Below are positions 51,556 through 57,760 of a stretch of DNA of 64,000 bases, in pieces. Both the position numbers and the translations under genes were made by a program. Source of the DNA: a virus; IMG/VR virus record IMGVR_UViG_3300037348_000049, positions 62,001 to 126,000 of that record; one strand, given 5' to 3'. Below the pieces are notes generated by a model. The model was given only the letters and a program-made list of their open reading frames with translations. It made no database searches and was not told the origin of the DNA. Position 1 is the stretch's first letter; the number at the start of each line of letters is the position of its first letter.

Positions 51556-51899
51556 TGGCTAAGTTAGCGCTGCAAGTTGCACCTGATGGCGAGATTACTG
51601 AGCTAGACCTAGATTCGAACGCTTTGAGCGTGCTACAAGCTGCCGTTGATGGCTTGATTGAAGCCGTAGACCTAGCCAACGATTTAACCCTATGGGTGAA
51701 TGAAGAAGGGCTACTAAGGAACGACTTGAAGCTGAACCTAATCGCCCAAGCTTTTTATTCTGCGCCTATTATGGGAACTATTGTTTTCACTGGTGGAACT
51801 GATGATGAAGGTGAGACACTAGGGCTTGATTCCACAAACGCAGCGAGTATCGAGCGAGTGTGCCAAATTTTCAGAGATGCGTTCAGTGACCTGAGCTGA
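51555..51899 (+). CDS. DUF3846 family protein
   Basis: 114 residues from ATG 51555 (TGATG overlap). ALQVAPDGEITELDLDSNAL, AVDLANDLTLWVNEEGLLRN and GTIVFTGGTDDEGETLGL fit DUF3846, common in actinobacteria and phages with unknown function. Confidence 0.8.
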   Translation: MAKLALQVAPDGEITELDLDSNALSVLQAAVDGLIEAVDLANDLTLWVNEEGLLRNDLKLNLIAQAFYSAPIMGTIVFTGGTDDEGETLGLDSTNAASIERVCQIFRDAFSDLS

Positions 51900-51913
51900 T
51901 GACCAAACAAACT

Positions 51914-51946
51914 AACCCCCGTCAAAAGTTGGCGGGGGTTTTTTTG
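51914..51946 (+). terminator. Intrinsic terminator
   Basis: AACCCCCGTCA, short A/G loop, TTGGCGGGGGTT, then seven T. Confidence 0.95.
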
Positions 51947-52092
51947 CTGCCTTAGTTTGCAGCGGGAGCGTATCTACTTTTTTACTAATCTATACCCCAA
52001 AAAATCGAACACTTGTTCGCTTGCATAGGTTGGGTAATCGTGCTATCTTTATCTTGTAGAAATCAGAAATCCAACAAACAAAGGGGCAACAA

Positions 52093-52434
52093 ATGAACAA
52101 GGAACTTCAAGCAGAATTAGTCTCAGACCTAATCGACGCCGCAGGCTATGGAATCAACTGGGCAGTGGAAGCTGTCCAGGACGATGCCGCCCAGACTTAC
52201 ACACTTACCCTAGACGACGACGCTGCCGAAGAAGCTGGCAAGCCTGAGGTTGTAGTCACATACGCTCAGATTCGCACAGCCATTCGCAAGATTGCCAAGG
52301 GTGGAGTTTTGAATCCAGTGCTAACAAGCTCAGCTAAGGACTTCGTGTTCCGTCCTGACGAAGCAGACCTAGACAGCGATTTTGCTGATGCCGCAATTCA
52401 GATTGCAGTATTCGGGGAGGTGGTTTTTGGCTAA
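52093..52434 (+). CDS. Hypothetical protein
   Basis: 113 residues: LVSDLIDAAGYGINWAVEAV, TLTLDDDAAEEAGKPEVVVT, DFVFRPDEADLDSDFADAAI. Class A repeat at 51970. It resembles phage proteins of unknown function. Its terminator overlaps the DnaA-box cluster. Confidence 0.65.
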   Translation: MNKELQAELVSDLIDAAGYGINWAVEAVQDDAAQTYTLTLDDDAAEEAGKPEVVVTYAQIRTAIRKIAKGGVLNPVLTSSAKDFVFRPDEADLDSDFADAAIQIAVFGEVVFG

Positions 52435-52448
52435 CCCCCTCAGGGGAG

Positions 52449-52486
52449 TTATCCACAGACTTATCCACACCCTGTGGATAACTTTT
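52449..52486 (+). promoter_or_regulatory. Cluster of three perfect DnaA-box sequences within a hairpin
   Basis: TTATCCACA at 52449-52457 and 52461-52469, and its reverse complement TGTGGATAA at 52473-52481. The second and third form a 9-bp hairpin with a CCC loop followed by CTTTT, so it can also end transcription of the preceding gene. Either a DnaA-binding region (origin or regulatory) or a terminator that happens to match the consensus. Confidence 0.6.
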
Positions 52487-52621
52487 CCTGGACTCTGGTA
52501 TCCACTTTTTTACCAAGGTTCCGTGTCGGCGCTCGCGATTTGCTTTTGGCAGAAAATCCTGCTAGGCTATCGGAGTAGCCAATCAGCTACATACTTGGAA
52601 ACTAAATAAAGGGAGAGCAAA

Positions 52622-53167
52622 ATGACTAACATCATTACGCGTTGGGTAGGAATTGAATCCGAAGAATTGAATCCAGAGAATTGGATCCAAGTCGGATTTA
52701 GATTTACTGACCAAGGAGGACACCGAGAGTATCGCGTGTTTGGGCAGCTCTATGGTGAGGACTTTGAAGAGACTTATTCTTCAGACACCGACAACACTAA
52801 GTCGTTGGCATACAGTTACTTCGGAGAGCAGCTAAAGCGGATTGAAAGCGCGCAGACTTGGCTTTATGATGCTTATGAAGTCTGGGATCACGATTTTGTT
52901 GAAGTGGCTTGTGAGACTTGTGCGGTGGAGTTTGCCAAAGAACGTTCGCTTGAATGGAGCGGTGGGAAGTCTGCCGATTCATACACTGAAAATTCTGAGG
53001 AACTAAATGCAGGAGCGTCCTGTATCGCAAGCTACGCACTTGGCGATAGTGACTATCCACACACTTGTGTGTGCGGTGTTTACTTAGATACCCGATTCAC
53101 CACCGAAGGTGAGGACTATCTTCGAGAGAACTTCCCGAAGGGTGTTCAAAAGCTCTACAGCTACTGA
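52622..53167 (+). CDS. Hypothetical protein with zinc-knuckle-like Cys residues
   Basis: 181 residues: TRWVGIESEELNPENWIQVG, YRVFGQLYGEDFEETYSSD, and C-terminal CETCAVEFAKE...CIASYALGDSDYPHTCVCG. Acidic. Class A repeat at 52498. Unknown function. Confidence 0.65.
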   Translation: MTNIITRWVGIESEELNPENWIQVGFRFTDQGGHREYRVFGQLYGEDFEETYSSDTDNTKSLAYSYFGEQLKRIESAQTWLYDAYEVWDHDFVEVACETCAVEFAKERSLEWSGGKSADSYTENSEELNAGASCIASYALGDSDYPHTCVCGVYLDTRFTTEGEDYLRENFPKGVQKLYSY

Positions 53168-53177
53168 TCCAGGATTG

Positions 53178-53208
53178 AACCCTAGGGCTAACGCTCTAGG
53201 GTTTTTTC
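53178..53208 (+). terminator. Intrinsic terminator
   Basis: AACCCTAG, GGCTAACGCT loop, CTAGGGTT, then T-run. Confidence 0.9.
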
Positions 53209-53235
53209 TTGCCCAAAACTTTATTGCGGATTGAC

Positions 53236-53288
53236 TTGACACTATCTAATAAAGCTAGTAACCTAGAGTTACTAGCTAATCGGTTAGT
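53236..53288 (+). promoter_or_regulatory. Class B promoter plus leader hairpin
   Basis: TTGACA (53236-53241), 17 bases, TAACCT (53259-53264). The leader hairpin ACTAGCT-AATC-GGTTAGT, with GU pairs, lies at 53271-53288. Confidence 0.85.
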
Positions 53289-53318
53289 ATCCAGATTCAA
53301 TTTTCAAAGGGGTATCGT

Positions 53319-53561
53319 ATGCCAACACCAACCACCGCAGGAGCTATAACCACGCGGATTTTTGAAGTTCAAGATCGTATGATCGAGATCCACGAGATAC
53401 GCGACAACTTAGCCAAAGTTATTATGCAGAGCTTAGGCGATGGAACAATTCCAGGAATAAGCGTGGACAACCTAATCAGCTTTGCCGATAAGATTATTCC
53501 ACTGAACGCTGAGTTCGGAACCCTATCCGCCGAACACGCCGAACTTATGTCTGGAGACTAA
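53319..53561 (+). CDS. Small helical hypothetical protein
   Basis: 80 residues: GAITTRIFEVQDRMIEIHEI, then SVDNLISFADKIIPLNAEFG. AAAGGGG RBS. Class B promoter. Unknown. Confidence 0.6.
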   Translation: MPTPTTAGAITTRIFEVQDRMIEIHEIRDNLAKVIMQSLGDGTIPGISVDNLISFADKIIPLNAEFGTLSAEHAELMSGD

Positions 53562-53576
53562 AGTTCTTCAAGCGAG

Positions 53577-53606
53577 AACCCTAGGGTAATTCCTAGGGTT
53601 TTTTCT
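53577..53606 (+). terminator. Intrinsic terminator
   Basis: AACCCTAGG, GTAATT, CCTAGGGTT, then TTTTTC. Confidence 0.95.
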
Positions 53607-53632
53607 TGCCCAAAACTTTATTGCCGATTGAC

Positions 53633-53687
53633 TTGACACGATCCAATAAAGCTAGTAATCTATAGATAGATAACCAAGGGGGTTATC
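53633..53687 (+). promoter_or_regulatory. Class B promoter plus leader hairpin
   Basis: TTGACA (53633-53638), 17 bases, TAATCT (53656-53661). The leader hairpin GATAACC-AAGGG-GGTTATC lies at 53669-53687. Confidence 0.85.
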
Positions 53688-53703
53688 GGAAAAGGGATTC
53701 AGA

Positions 53704-53826
53704 ATGACAATTATCGCAACTTATCCAGATTTCAAAACCGTCACCGTGTCGGTTGATGCTTGGAACGCGGACGCCACCGTTGAAGCCTTTATGGAACTGG
53801 GCGCATTGTTCGTGACAACCAAGTAG
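53704..53826 (+). CDS. 40-residue hypothetical protein
   Basis: ATG 53704 with GGGATTC-type upstream: TIIATYPDFKTVTVSVDAW and TVEAFMELGALFVTTK. Single gene in its class B operon, so expressed on its own. Confidence 0.55.
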   Translation: MTIIATYPDFKTVTVSVDAWNADATVEAFMELGALFVTTK

Positions 53827-53845
53827 GGGCAACCCTATACCGATC

Positions 53846-53877
53846 ACCCCTAGTCTCTGGCTAGGGGTTTTCTTTTT
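53846..53877 (+). terminator. Intrinsic terminator
   Basis: ACCCCTAG, 7-base loop, CTAGGGGT, then TTTCTTTTT. Confidence 0.95.
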
Positions 53878-53998
53878 GCGAGCGCGAGTAGTCGGTATCC
53901 ACTTTTTTACGCACTGCTACTTGGGCGCGGGATCGAGTTGCGGTTTGTCGCTTAGCGTGGTAGAGTTGCACTACAACAACTAAACAAAGGGAGATAGA

Positions 53999-54169
53999 AT
54001 GCAAAAAGATACTACGCCTATTGCCGCCGACATCTACGAGAGAATCGAAATGTCAAAAAATGGTGACAAGGGAACTGTCTATGATGACTTGTCAGAGACT
54101 TTGGAATCTGGTAACTACCAAGAGTTCGAAGATTATTTCGGAGACACTGATCCTTTTGAATTCTTGTAA
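53999..54169 (+). CDS. Small acidic hypothetical protein
   Basis: 56 residues from ATG 53999: AADIYERIEMSKNGDKGTVY, then EFEDYFGDTDPFEFL. Class A repeat at 53895. Acidic end; not recognised. Confidence 0.6.
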   Translation: MQKDTTPIAADIYERIEMSKNGDKGTVYDDLSETLESGNYQEFEDYFGDTDPFEFL

Positions 54170-54185
54170 TTCAAAAAAACAATTA

Positions 54186-54214
54186 GCCCGCTAGAGATAG
54201 CGGGTTTTTTGTTT
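54186..54214 (+). terminator. Intrinsic terminator
   Basis: CCCGCTA, GAGA, TAGCGGG, then TTTTTTGTTT. Confidence 0.95.
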
Positions 54215-54224
54215 GCCGTAGAGC

Positions 54225-54281
54225 TTGACAAGTGACAACTTTAGTATTAGACTTTGGGTATCAACCCAAGGGGGGTTGGTA
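54225..54281 (+). promoter_or_regulatory. Class B promoter plus leader hairpin
   Basis: TTGACA (54225-54230), 17 bases, TAGACT (54248-54253). The leader hairpin TATCAACC...GGTTGGTA lies at 54259-54281, with a loop of CAAGGGG. Confidence 0.85.
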
Positions 54282-54294
54282 AAAAGGAGACAAA

Positions 54295-54537
54295 ATGACT
54301 AACCAGACTTACGAGAGAATAGCCAATGTTTCATCTTGGGCGACAATGCTAAGCGGGCTTATTTTTGTAGGCACACTTGCATCGATCCTTGACCTAAGCA
54401 AGGCGGGTTCCTGGTGGCAGAATGAACAGCTAATGCCGGCACTAGCAGACTTTGGTTTAGCTAGTGGTTGGGTAATGATAATTGCGGCGGTAACTTGGTT
54501 CTTGACTTACCGCCGTTACAACTACGGACAGAAATAA
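54295..54537 (+). CDS. Two-pass membrane protein
   Basis: 80 residues: two hydrophobic segments (SWATMLSGLIFVGTLASIL and ASGWVMIIAAVTWFLTY). Class B promoter. A phage membrane protein of unknown role. The next gene follows after 12 bases. Confidence 0.65.
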   Translation: MTNQTYERIANVSSWATMLSGLIFVGTLASILDLSKAGSWWQNEQLMPALADFGLASGWVMIIAAVTWFLTYRRYNYGQK

Positions 54538-54549
54538 AGGAGAGACACA

Positions 54550-54723
54550 ATGATCAGAATGGCATTGGTAAATCGAGTAGGCGTTAGCCACACGCTTAGT
54601 ATGGTTCAAGGCGAGACTACAGTTCCCACTTACTTGCTACAGGAGAGTGAGGAGTTCTTAGACTTGCTACGAACTGCCGTAGAGCTTGAAGAGCTTACCG
54701 ATTGGGTGAACGAGAACTTTTAG
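54550..54723 (+). CDS. Small acidic hypothetical protein
   Basis: 57 residues from ATG 54550 (AAAGGAGAG upstream): MALVNRVGVSHTLSMVQGE, then EEFLDLLRTAVELEELTDW. Second gene of the operon with the membrane protein. Confidence 0.6.
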   Translation: MIRMALVNRVGVSHTLSMVQGETTVPTYLLQESEEFLDLLRTAVELEELTDWVNENF

Positions 54724-54738
54724 GTTCGAGAGAAGATG

Positions 54739-54765
54739 CCCCGCTTTTGCGGGGTATTTTTTTGT
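54739..54765 (+). terminator. Intrinsic terminator
   Basis: CCCCGC, TTTT, GCGGGG, then TATTTTTTTG. Confidence 0.95.
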
Positions 54766-54863
54766 CTGGCGGGAGTTTGAGGTATCCACTTTTTTACGAA
54801 CTGTGATCATAGAGCGCCATCGAGTTGCTCTAAGCCATAGGAGCTGCTAAGCTAATCGTAGTT

Positions 54864-54878
54864 AGCCCAAGGGGGCTG
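54864..54878 (+). promoter_or_regulatory. Leader hairpin in a class A operon
   Basis: AGCCC-AAGG-GGGCT follows TTGCTC-N17-TAAGCT at about 54825-54853, in the same position as the class B leader hairpins. Confidence 0.7.
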
Positions 54879-54898
54879 CAAAATCAAAGGGGCAAAAA

Positions 54899-55138
54899 AT
54901 GTCAGTAATCGCCAAAAATCCTTTCCACAACTGGATTATGGAAAATCACCCAGATTTTTCAGACTTCATCAAGTTTGCCGGCAACATCGTCAGACTAAAC
55001 GCCGAGAGTCGTGGAACTCTTTTCGCCGTAGCAATCCCTGCCTACATCGCGCAGCATAACCTTGACTACGACAACGCGCTAGACGCGTTCATCGCTTATG
55101 AAGTATTCAAGCGCGAGCTTTGGGCTTCAAGGGCTTAG
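54899..55138 (+). CDS. Small hypothetical protein
   Basis: 79 residues: NPFHNWIMENHPDFSDFIKF, then TLFAVAIPAYIAQHNLDYDN. Class A repeat at 54782 with a leader hairpin. Function unknown. Confidence 0.6.
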   Translation: MSVIAKNPFHNWIMENHPDFSDFIKFAGNIVRLNAESRGTLFAVAIPAYIAQHNLDYDNALDAFIAYEVFKRELWASRA

Positions 55139-55150
55139 AGATCACACCGC

Positions 55151-55182
55151 AACCCCTAGGGCTAACGCTCTAGGGGTTTTCC
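55151..55182 (+). terminator. Intrinsic terminator
   Basis: AACCCCTAG, GGCTAACGCT, CTAGGGGTT, then TTCC. The same hairpin sequence is used at 57218. Confidence 0.9.
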
Positions 55183-55296
55183 ATTGTCTGGCGTGTCTCA
55201 CGCGTTGCGCGTGTTGCGGTATCCACTTTTTTACTAATTTCTGACACGCCCCGACATCGAGTTGCGCTAAGTCCTAATCCGTAGTAAGCTAGAGTT

Positions 55297-55314
55297 ACTA
55301 GCCAATCGGTTGGT
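55297..55314 (+). promoter_or_regulatory. Leader hairpin in a class A operon
   Basis: ACTAGCC-AATC-GGTTGGT, the class A counterpart of the 53271 hairpin, about 7 bases after the -10 box TAAGCT (55285-55290). Confidence 0.75.
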
Positions 55315-55345
55315 GTTCAAGTTCCACCAAGTAAAGGGGCAAAAA

Positions 55346-55699
55346 ATGTCAGTAACCACCAAGGCGCAAGCCACCACCACCAAGACCACCAAGGCGACCA
55401 AAGTAGTTGTAGGTCAAGTTCGTGAGTTGGTTGAACTACGCGCCGAAATCACACGCCTTGAGAAACTAAAGGTTGCGATTACCGCCGAAATCGAAATCGC
55501 TTTTGGGGTGAACAAGACTTCAAAGACTTCAGAGTTCGACACGCTTACTCACCAAGGTATCGAGTTCGCTCGCTACGATTGGAGAAGCCGTAAAGGGATT
55601 GATGAAGCCAAGTTGGCGCTAGAGTTTCCCGAAGCTTATGAAGCGTGTTTCAAGGCGGACAAGACCGTATTCGGGCTAGTCGTGTCGCTGTTCAAGTAA
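55346..55699 (+). CDS. Small helical protein of the PEAYEA type, copy 2
   Basis: 117 residues from ATG 55346 with AAAGGGG upstream. Helical region VRELVELRAEITRLEKLKV, then HQGIEFARYDWRSRKGID and FPEAYEACFKADKTVFG. Same architecture as the 45908 product. Class A repeat at 55219. Confidence 0.65.
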   Translation: MSVTTKAQATTTKTTKATKVVVGQVRELVELRAEITRLEKLKVAITAEIEIAFGVNKTSKTSEFDTLTHQGIEFARYDWRSRKGIDEAKLALEFPEAYEACFKADKTVFGLVVSLFK

Positions 55700-55700
55700 C

Positions 55701-55743
55701 CAGAATACCGAGAGTGCCTCCCGAGAAATCGGGGGGTATTCTG
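55701..55743 (+). terminator. Hairpin after the PEAYEA gene
   Basis: CAGAATACC with GGTATTCTG, inner CCCGA/TCGGG. No long T run, so it may be a weak terminator or stabiliser. Confidence 0.65.
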
Positions 55744-55847
55744 CTGTCTGGATTTTTGGCGGGGCGGGGGTGTATCTACTTTTTTACTAGAGTTTTTTGC
55801 TGTGGGAAAGAACTTGACAAGTTTGCCGTGACCGTGATAGGATTGAC

Positions 55848-55875
55848 TTATCAAGTCAAAGGGGCTTGAGGATAA
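55848..55875 (+). promoter_or_regulatory. Leader hairpin in a class A operon
   Basis: TTATC with GATAA and AAG with CTT, separated by a 9-base loop and a bulge; lies after TTGACA-N18-TAGGAT (55814-55843). Confidence 0.6.
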
Positions 55876-55884
55876 GGGGCAAAG

Positions 55885-56148
55885 ATGAGTAAGCAAAAGG
55901 CATTCGCCAAAGTAGCAGAGTTAGGCGCTGCACTCGTTGATGATGGCGGTGTGTATCAGCTCGAAGCACCCGCTGGAAAAATCTGCGGTGGTGGTGACAC
56001 TCACACTAGGGCGTTCAGTTACGAGGACGGCATCAAGGACCCGTGGAGTGGCAGGACGGTGTGGCAGGATGTTCTTGAGGAACTGAAGGATGGCTTTATA
56101 GATTGCCCTTATAGGGCGTCGGGGTGTGACTACTGCGATCCCGAGTAG
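55885..56148 (+). CDS. Small hypothetical protein with Cys pairs
   Basis: 87 residues: KAFAKVAELGAALVDDGGVY, then CGGGDTHTRAFSYEDG and CPYRASGCDYCDPE at the end. Possibly zinc-binding. Class A repeat at 55772. Confidence 0.6.
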   Translation: MSKQKAFAKVAELGAALVDDGGVYQLEAPAGKICGGGDTHTRAFSYEDGIKDPWSGRTVWQDVLEELKDGFIDCPYRASGCDYCDPE

Positions 56149-56169
56149 CCACACACTTGCACGCGAAAG

Positions 56170-56197
56170 ACCCCGTCCTAGTGACGGGGTTTTTTAT
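56170..56197 (+). terminator. Intrinsic terminator
   Basis: ACCCCGTC, CTAGT, GACGGGGT, then TTTTTATTG. Confidence 0.95.
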
Positions 56198-56208
56198 TGC
56201 CGATTGAC

Positions 56209-56264
56209 TTGACACACTTATGCGCCATACAGTAAGCTTTAGATAGATAGCCAAGGGGGCTATC
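56209..56264 (+). promoter_or_regulatory. Class B promoter plus leader hairpin
   Basis: TTGACA (56209-56214), 18 bases, TAAGCT (56233-56238). The leader hairpin GATAGCC-AAGGG-GGCTATC lies at 56246-56264. Confidence 0.85.
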
Positions 56265-56280
56265 GGATAAGGGGTTCAAG

Positions 56281-56445
56281 ATGACTAAGCCATTCGCCGT
56301 AGTGTTCGCAGGAGACTTGGGAGATTTCTTTACTCCAGAGTTTTACGCCACCGAAGCAGCTGCCACTGCACGACTAATTGAGTGCCGTAACACTCTCAAA
56401 GACCCTAGCCAAGTCAAAGTGATGTTGCTAGTCGAGCTTGACTAG
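56281..56445 (+). CDS. 54-residue hypothetical protein
   Basis: From ATG 56281: KPFAVVFAGDLGDFFTPEFY then EAAATARLIECRNTLKDPS. A hydrophobic start and end suggest a compact alpha/beta fold. Monocistronic class B operon. Confidence 0.6.
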   Translation: MTKPFAVVFAGDLGDFFTPEFYATEAAATARLIECRNTLKDPSQVKVMLLVELD

Positions 56446-56465
56446 TCACACCAGTTCACCACGCG

Positions 56466-56490
56466 ACCCCTACTTTCGAGTGGGGGTTTT
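56466..56490 (+). terminator. Intrinsic terminator
   Basis: ACCCCTACT, TTCG, AGTGGGGGT, then TTTTCGCG with an outer CGCG pair. Confidence 0.9.
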
Positions 56491-56529
56491 CGCGTTACCA
56501 AGTTGTTATCAAAAACTTCCTGGATTGAC

Positions 56530-56585
56530 TTGACACGCGTGCCGTTATCCTGATAAGTTGAACTTAGTTAGCCCAAGGGGGGCTG
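56530..56585 (+). promoter_or_regulatory. Class B promoter plus leader hairpin (duplicate 1)
   Basis: TTGACA (56530-56535), 18 bases, TAAGTT (56554-56559). The leader hairpin AGCCC...GGGCT lies at 56570-56585. The 81-base module up to the ATG is nearly identical to that at 56869. Confidence 0.85.
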
Positions 56586-56601
56586 CTAGAAGGGGTTCAA
56601 A

Positions 56602-56802
56602 ATGACTTACTACATTCTCAGGAACACCACCACCACTGGTGAACTTGCTTACGCGCATAAAGGCGCTTACCTAACCCGCAGTGGCGCGCAGACTGCTGCC
56701 GACGGGATAAACCCCTACGGGCATCCTTTTACTTTTGCGGTTTATTCTGCCGAAGAACTCAACACCGAGTTTCTAGCTAAAGGCATAAGGGTTAGCGACT
56801 AA
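56602..56802 (+). CDS. Small hypothetical protein
   Basis: 66 residues: TYYILRNTTTTGELAYAHKG, then NPYGHPFTFAVYSAEELN. A beta-rich fold, resembling small proteins of phages that act near RNR genes. Function unknown. Confidence 0.6.
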   Translation: MTYYILRNTTTTGELAYAHKGAYLTRSGAQTAADGINPYGHPFTFAVYSAEELNTEFLAKGIRVSD

Positions 56803-56816
56803 CCACGCCACACCGC

Positions 56817-56850
56817 AACCCCTTAGCCATCACGGCTAGGGGGTTTTCCA
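56817..56850 (+). terminator. Intrinsic terminator
   Basis: AACCCCTTAGCC with GGCTAGGGGGTT, then TTCC. Confidence 0.9.
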
Positions 56851-56877
56851 TTGCCCAAAAGTTTTTTATGGATTGAC

Positions 56878-56932
56878 TTGACACGCGTGTCGTTATCCTG
56901 ATAAGCTGAACTTAGTTAGCCCAAGGGGGGCT
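56878..56932 (+). promoter_or_regulatory. Class B promoter plus leader hairpin (duplicate 2)
   Basis: TTGACA (56878-56883), 18 bases, TAAGCT (56902-56907), hairpin at 56918-56932. Three base changes relative to duplicate 1 in 81 bases. Confidence 0.85.
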
Positions 56933-56949
56933 GCTAGAAGGGGTTCGAA

Positions 56950-57201
56950 ATGACAACATTCATTCTTGACCAGAGTAACACTGGTGGAGTATTCCTTGAC
57001 GGGATGCCACGCATTGCGGTGCTTATCGCTGCTACCGAAGACGATGCTTATGCTCAAGCGCGTGAGCTAGGCGTAGACTTCATGGATTTCTGCGAGTGCT
57101 GCGGCACTAGGTGGAACATTGCCGCTTATGATCCAAAGTTTCACGGCGACTTGGATGAGCTGCTAGCGTCACGCCGTGACTCCGATTCATTCAAGTGGTA
57201 A
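56950..57201 (+). CDS. Small hypothetical protein with Cys pair
   Basis: 83 residues: MTTFILDQSNTGGVFLDGM, then LIAATEDDAYAQARELG and CECCGTRWNIAAYDP. The C-X-C-C group may bind a metal. Similar proteins occur in phages. Unknown. Confidence 0.6.
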   Translation: MTTFILDQSNTGGVFLDGMPRIAVLIAATEDDAYAQARELGVDFMDFCECCGTRWNIAAYDPKFHGDLDELLASRRDSDSFKW

Positions 57202-57217
57202 CTAGCCACACTGCTTC

Positions 57218-57250
57218 AACCCCTAGGGCTAACGCTCTAGGGGTTTTCCA
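57218..57250 (+). terminator. Intrinsic terminator
   Basis: AACCCCTAG, GGCTAACGCT, CTAGGGGTT; same sequence as the terminator at 55151. Confidence 0.95.
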
Positions 57251-57362
57251 TTGTCTGGCGTGTCTGGCGTGCCTAGCAAGAGCGTCAGAGCGCGTCAATG
57301 GCGCTGCCTAGGCAATCACACTAGGGCAATAGGCTAAGCCGTTAGATTCGATCCTGGAGTGT

Positions 57363-57392
57363 CTGGCGCACTGGCGCACTGGCGCACTGGCG
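57363..57392 (+). repeat. 8-base tandem repeat CTGGCGCA
   Basis: Three perfect copies of CTGGCGCA plus CTGGCG, immediately upstream of the last class A repeat. May vary in copy number between isolates. Confidence 0.8.
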
Positions 57393-57503
57393 GGTATCCA
57401 CTTTTTTACTAAGGTATTTACTACGGGTAGCAGCTTGACAAACTCTAATACCGTGATAGTCTTATTCCATAAGTAGATAGCTTATAAAAAACAAAGGGAT
57501 AAA

Positions 57504-57716
57504 ATGAATGAATCATTAGTAGTAGCAGTAGTAGCATCTTCGGGATTAGAAAATCTTTATTATTTTGCACCGCAGGCAGGCAGACTAGAGCAACTGAAAG
57601 AGTTCTATGCCGAACTACTTGCAACTGGTCAGATCCTGGGCTATGAAATTAGTGACCTAAATCACGAGACTTTGAGTATTGCGGGAGAGACGCATAACCC
57701 CGTACACCGTCGCTAA
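57504..57716 (+). CDS. Small hypothetical protein, last gene of the array
   Basis: 70 residues: SLVVAVVASSGLENLYYFAP, then LEQLKEFYAELLATGQILGY. Class A repeat at 57394, with TTGACA-N16-TAGTCT. Function unknown. Confidence 0.6.
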   Translation: MNESLVVAVVASSGLENLYYFAPQAGRLEQLKEFYAELLATGQILGYEISDLNHETLSIAGETHNPVHRR

Positions 57717-57727
57717 TCACTAACCGC

Positions 57728-57760
57728 AACCCCCTAGCCCCCAAAAGGTTAGGGGGTTTT
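57728..57760 (+). terminator. Intrinsic terminator, end of the array
   Basis: AACCCCCTAGCC with GGTTAGGGGGTT, then TTCC. Confidence 0.9.

Larger units (their letters stand above)
40472..57410 (+). repeat. 18-copy dispersed regulatory repeat, GTATCCACTTTTTTACT (class A promoter element)
   Basis: Copies start at 40472, 41694, 45779, 46289, 47305, 47665, 48476, 49008, 49504, 50373, 51236, 51970, 52498, 53895, 54782, 55219, 55772 and 57394; each is 17 bases, same orientation. Variation is limited to T for C at position 6 (50373, 51970, 55772) and to the last base. Each follows a terminator or gene end and precedes a new operon by about 90-140 bases. In 16 the -35 hexamer starts 41-46 bases after the start of the repeat, with a 16-18 base spacer to a TAGNNT-like -10. 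At 41694 the next -35 is further away, and at 51970 the promoter is unclear. The position is about -80 to -62 from the transcription start, fitting an activator site. Confidence 0.9.
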
